This document shows, piece by piece, positions 6,201-6,698 of a stretch of DNA of 6,698 nucleotides. The DNA lies in the NCBI GenBank assembly GCA_022614795.1, contig JAKEHX010000286.1, positions 1 through 6,698 on the forward strand. Reading direction: 5' to 3'. The stretch is from Planctomycetaceae bacterium. GTDB taxonomy: Bacteria; Planctomycetota; Planctomycetia; Pirellulales; Pirellulaceae. Made by a program: the position numbers and the translations under genes. Under the pieces are notes generated by a model, which was not told where the DNA came from, made no database searches, and was given only the letters and a program-made list of their open reading frames with translations. Numbering within the stretch: the stretch's first letter is position 1; every line of letters starts with the position of its first letter.

Positions 6201-6698
6201 GACCGACCAGCCCGTATCGGAGACGGCTTATCAAGCCCTCGTGGGGCATTCAGCGGCGATCCGCTCGCTGGCACTCTCCAGCGACGGCTCGCGGCTGGCA
6301 AGTTCCGCCACTGACCATACGATCCGCATCTGGCAGGTCCGCGAGAGCGGCGTGGCCCGCCGCGGGACGCTTGTCAAGGAATTGCGCGGACACGCCGGCC
6401 CCGTCTATGCCGCGGTGTTCAACCCCGGCGATCCGAACGCCGTCGTTTCGACCGGCTACGACGACCGCGTGCGGCTGTGGAGCATCGACCAGTATGAGGA
6501 AGAGCGGACGATGCCGGGTCTGGCCCTGCGCGGCCACGCCAGCGCCGTCCTCTCGGCCCGCTATTCTCCCAACGGCGAGAGCATCGTGACGGCCAGCCTC
6601 GATCGCACCGCCCGGACCTGGAATTCGAAAACGGCGGCCCAGGAGCGGTTGTTCCGCGAAGGCCACGCCTATCTCGCGTCGCGGGCCGTTTTCTTCCC
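3289..6698 (+). CDS. Membrane-spanning Ser/Thr protein kinase with zinc ribbon and WD40 propeller, 5' part
   Basis: A Hanks-type kinase that phosphorylates Ser/Thr on proteins, probably active. The frame is open for 1136 codons to the window edge with no stop. Start GTG 3289 is chosen because GGAG lies six bases upstream and the ribbon CPHC-x13-CPHC starts at residue 4. Later landmarks: GEGGMG loop (residues 227-232), Lys249, Glu268, HRDLKPEN (339-346), DWG (359-361), APE (389-391), Asp405 and Arg464. After the kinase domain come TPR-like helices (about 485-564), a transmembrane helix (588-615), a coiled coil (616-675), RGWEWRRL (707-714) and at least eight WD40 repeats from about residue 732. 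This order is familiar from planctomycete WD40 kinases. All catalytic residues are present. The kinase should lie in the cytosol and the propeller outside the membrane. It is probably co-transcribed with the surface-protein gene upstream. Substrate and signal are unknown. Confidence 0.93.
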   Translation, partial: MLTCPHCKQSLTEPDLARQLCPHCGQRVLSGQSTIDLSTGHLTIELAPNVPVKGVIAKGTSTVNMEKSVTIVGDVCATIDVTDRPAAAGDPRVTRTLESTDLPSGDIGYSQTVAHDSSSGSHAAHAQTTDSSVALDQPGSGPSQSGSAHGSSQDDVERRLRQVWGSQIGSSRPQMTMRGGSGAPEVQNEREEHEERTTLIIRERALRRRSDAAPSSLIDYDLLDVLGEGGMGVVYSARQASIDREVAVKMLKADMSTSPSQRRKFLSEAAVTGELDHPNIVPIYDLGQNADGALFYSMKKVTGTPWSEVIKQKSLLDNLTILMKVADAVAFAHARGVVHRDLKPENVMLGDFGEVLVLDWGLAVATEGHRPTPNVSTAFNIAGTPAYMAPELAFGPMEAIGTHSDVYLLGAILYECITGRPPHAGRNARDCLKAAARNQIVPTEKRGELVEIALKAMETEPRKRYRTVQALQEAIRDYQAHSESIALCERAEAGLDQAATSGDYRDYSRALFAFEEALELWPGNTHAKSGVSRAKLQYATRALDKSDFDLGLSLVDAHDATHDAVIHQLAEAKSERDARQHRLARARRMMAGLAAAVFLAVSVGVCVASYLAYLAKESEKRAVASAKIAKENEDQAKVSETKAKTNADIANRERDRARNAEDEAKARREEAVASAYTALVAMAAARIDESAFDQARQALDQCDAKHRGWEWRRLAHVVEQGDVTQLPLPSRAEALAVSISGNLIATGSLDGIVRLWDNARRAMVAERNLGANTARITALAFHPQDDRWLVAGLSSGPQPLVAWNRETGELRCPAEEHRHADGVVQATFAADGKSLLTASHDRTARLWNWETLVPRVFTGHTGTVWSAALSADGKKVATASEDGTVRIWDAATRVQEQSASGQRIPFTQHQGAVHAVLFLPDPATTLPPAQRSAAAAIVGKPTYFLASAGYDKRVLLWQTDELVPFDFQRLVTDQPVSETAYQALVGHSAAIRSLALSSDGSRLASSATDHTIRIWQVRESGVARRGTLVKELRGHAGPVYAAVFNPGDPNAVVSTGYDDRVRLWSIDQYEEERTMPGLALRGHASAVLSARYSPNGESIVTASLDRTARTWNSKTAAQERLFREGHAYLASRAVFF
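3298..3366 (+). other. N-terminal zinc ribbon of the kinase
   Basis: Cysteines at residues 4, 7, 21 and 24 form two CPHC knuckles 13 residues apart, ending with GQR. The spacing is that of a rubredoxin-type or zinc-ribbon fold that binds one zinc. It is expected to stabilise the N-terminus or mediate protein contact rather than catalysis. A ribbon at this position is common in planctomycete kinases of this type, from recall. Confidence 0.8.
3946..4722 (+). other. Protein kinase catalytic domain (Hanks type, DWG variant)
   Basis: Residues 220-478 hold all main kinase subdomains: glycine loop GEGGMG, VAVK with Lys249, helix-C Glu268, the HPNIVPIYDLG segment, catalytic HRDLKPEN with Asp341, Lys343 and Asn346, DWG with Asp359, AGTPAYMAPE, the SDVYLLG segment with Asp405, and the terminal Arg464. 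Trp replaces Phe in the magnesium-binding DFG. The Asp that binds magnesium is kept, so activity is expected. An unrelated DFG (residues 351-353, bases 4339-4347) lies eight residues before the true motif. Confidence 0.93.
4741..4980 (+). other. TPR-like helical segment between kinase and membrane helix
   Basis: Residues 485-564 form amphipathic helices with TPR-like spacing. The units YSRALFAFEEALELWPGN, AKLQYATRALDKSD and FDLGLSLVD show the usual small-residue and Ala-Leu pattern with a Pro-Gly-Asn turn. This cytosolic juxtamembrane region could bind partners or couple the membrane helix to the kinase. The match is by pattern only; two helical hairpins seem likely. Confidence 0.55.
5050..5133 (+). 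other. Transmembrane helix of the kinase
   Basis: Residues 588-615 are uninterrupted hydrophobic or small residues, starting MMAGLAAAVFLAV and ending ASYLAYLA. An arginine-rich stretch (HRLARARR) precedes it and a mixed-charge helix follows. By the positive-inside rule the N-terminal kinase side is cytosolic and the C-terminal WD40 side is outside the cytoplasmic membrane. Confidence 0.85.
5134..5313 (+). other. Juxtamembrane coiled coil of the kinase
   Basis: Residues 616-675 are rich in Lys, Glu, Ala, Arg and Asp with no proline or glycine. Units such as AKESEKRAVASAKIAKEN and ARNAEDEAKARREEA are typical of a long amphipathic helix. It links the membrane helix to the propeller. It may dimerise the receptor, a common way to activate such kinases (inference). 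RGWEWRRL at 5407-5430 follows and marks the entry to the WD40 part. Confidence 0.7.
5482..6698 (+). other. WD40 beta-propeller, eight repeats plus start of a ninth
   Basis: Repeats lie at about 5482-5559, 5602-5700, 5743-5832, 5863-5955, 6013-6162, 6244-6336, 6388-6483 and 6532-6624, with a ninth beginning at 6661 (GHAYLASRAVFF). Most show GH near the start, a D near the tight turn and W-D, W-N, W-S or W-Q at the end, for example LWD, RIWD, RLWS and TWN. More than seven repeats means a second propeller or a larger one continues beyond the window. Propellers bind proteins or peptides; here the likely site is outside the membrane. Repeat 5 carries a longer internal loop. Confidence 0.9.

Overview
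The window is GC-rich bacterial DNA holding two large plus-strand genes in tandem. Both run off an edge, so neither is complete. The style of the genes points to a planctomycete, most likely of the Pirellulales type: a giant Gly/Thr/Ala-rich beta-strand-repeat surface protein, then a zinc-ribbon Ser/Thr kinase joined to a membrane segment and a C-terminal WD40 propeller, with a DWG instead of DFG magnesium motif and an RGWEWRRL motif before the propeller. The taxonomic call rests on recalled family resemblance, not on a marker gene.

Layout. Bases 2-3232 carry the 3' part (1076 codons) of the surface protein. About 1600 bases encode degenerate FHA/autotransporter-passenger-like beta-strand repeats. 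These are followed by one autotransporter-associated beta-strand repeat (PATR) near 1604-1732, a passenger-end region to about 2445, a compact mixed alpha/beta domain (about 2543-2845), a Pro/Ala/Gln linker (about 2849-2992), and a short hydrophobic segment with an arginine-rich tail (about 3059-3229). A 56-base gap contains a GGAG ribosome-binding site and no convincing terminator. From 3289 to the window end (1136 codons, no stop) runs the kinase. Its order is N-terminal CxxC...CxxC ribbon, Ser-rich linker, kinase domain (about 3946-4722), TPR-like helices, one transmembrane helix (about 5050-5133), coiled coil, and at least eight WD40 repeats with a ninth beginning at the edge.

How they may work together. 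Short spacing and shared strand suggest co-transcription. The single membrane helix places the kinase in the cytosol and the WD40 propeller outside the cytoplasmic membrane, so the propeller could sense something at the envelope, possibly the neighbouring surface protein. That link is inference only.

I see no RNA gene, mobile element, CRISPR array or phage feature, and no clear evidence of a wholly new system. The kinase architecture is one I recognise as widespread in planctomycetes. The least familiar parts are the C-terminal module of the surface protein and the N-terminal beta-rich stretch of the kinase.
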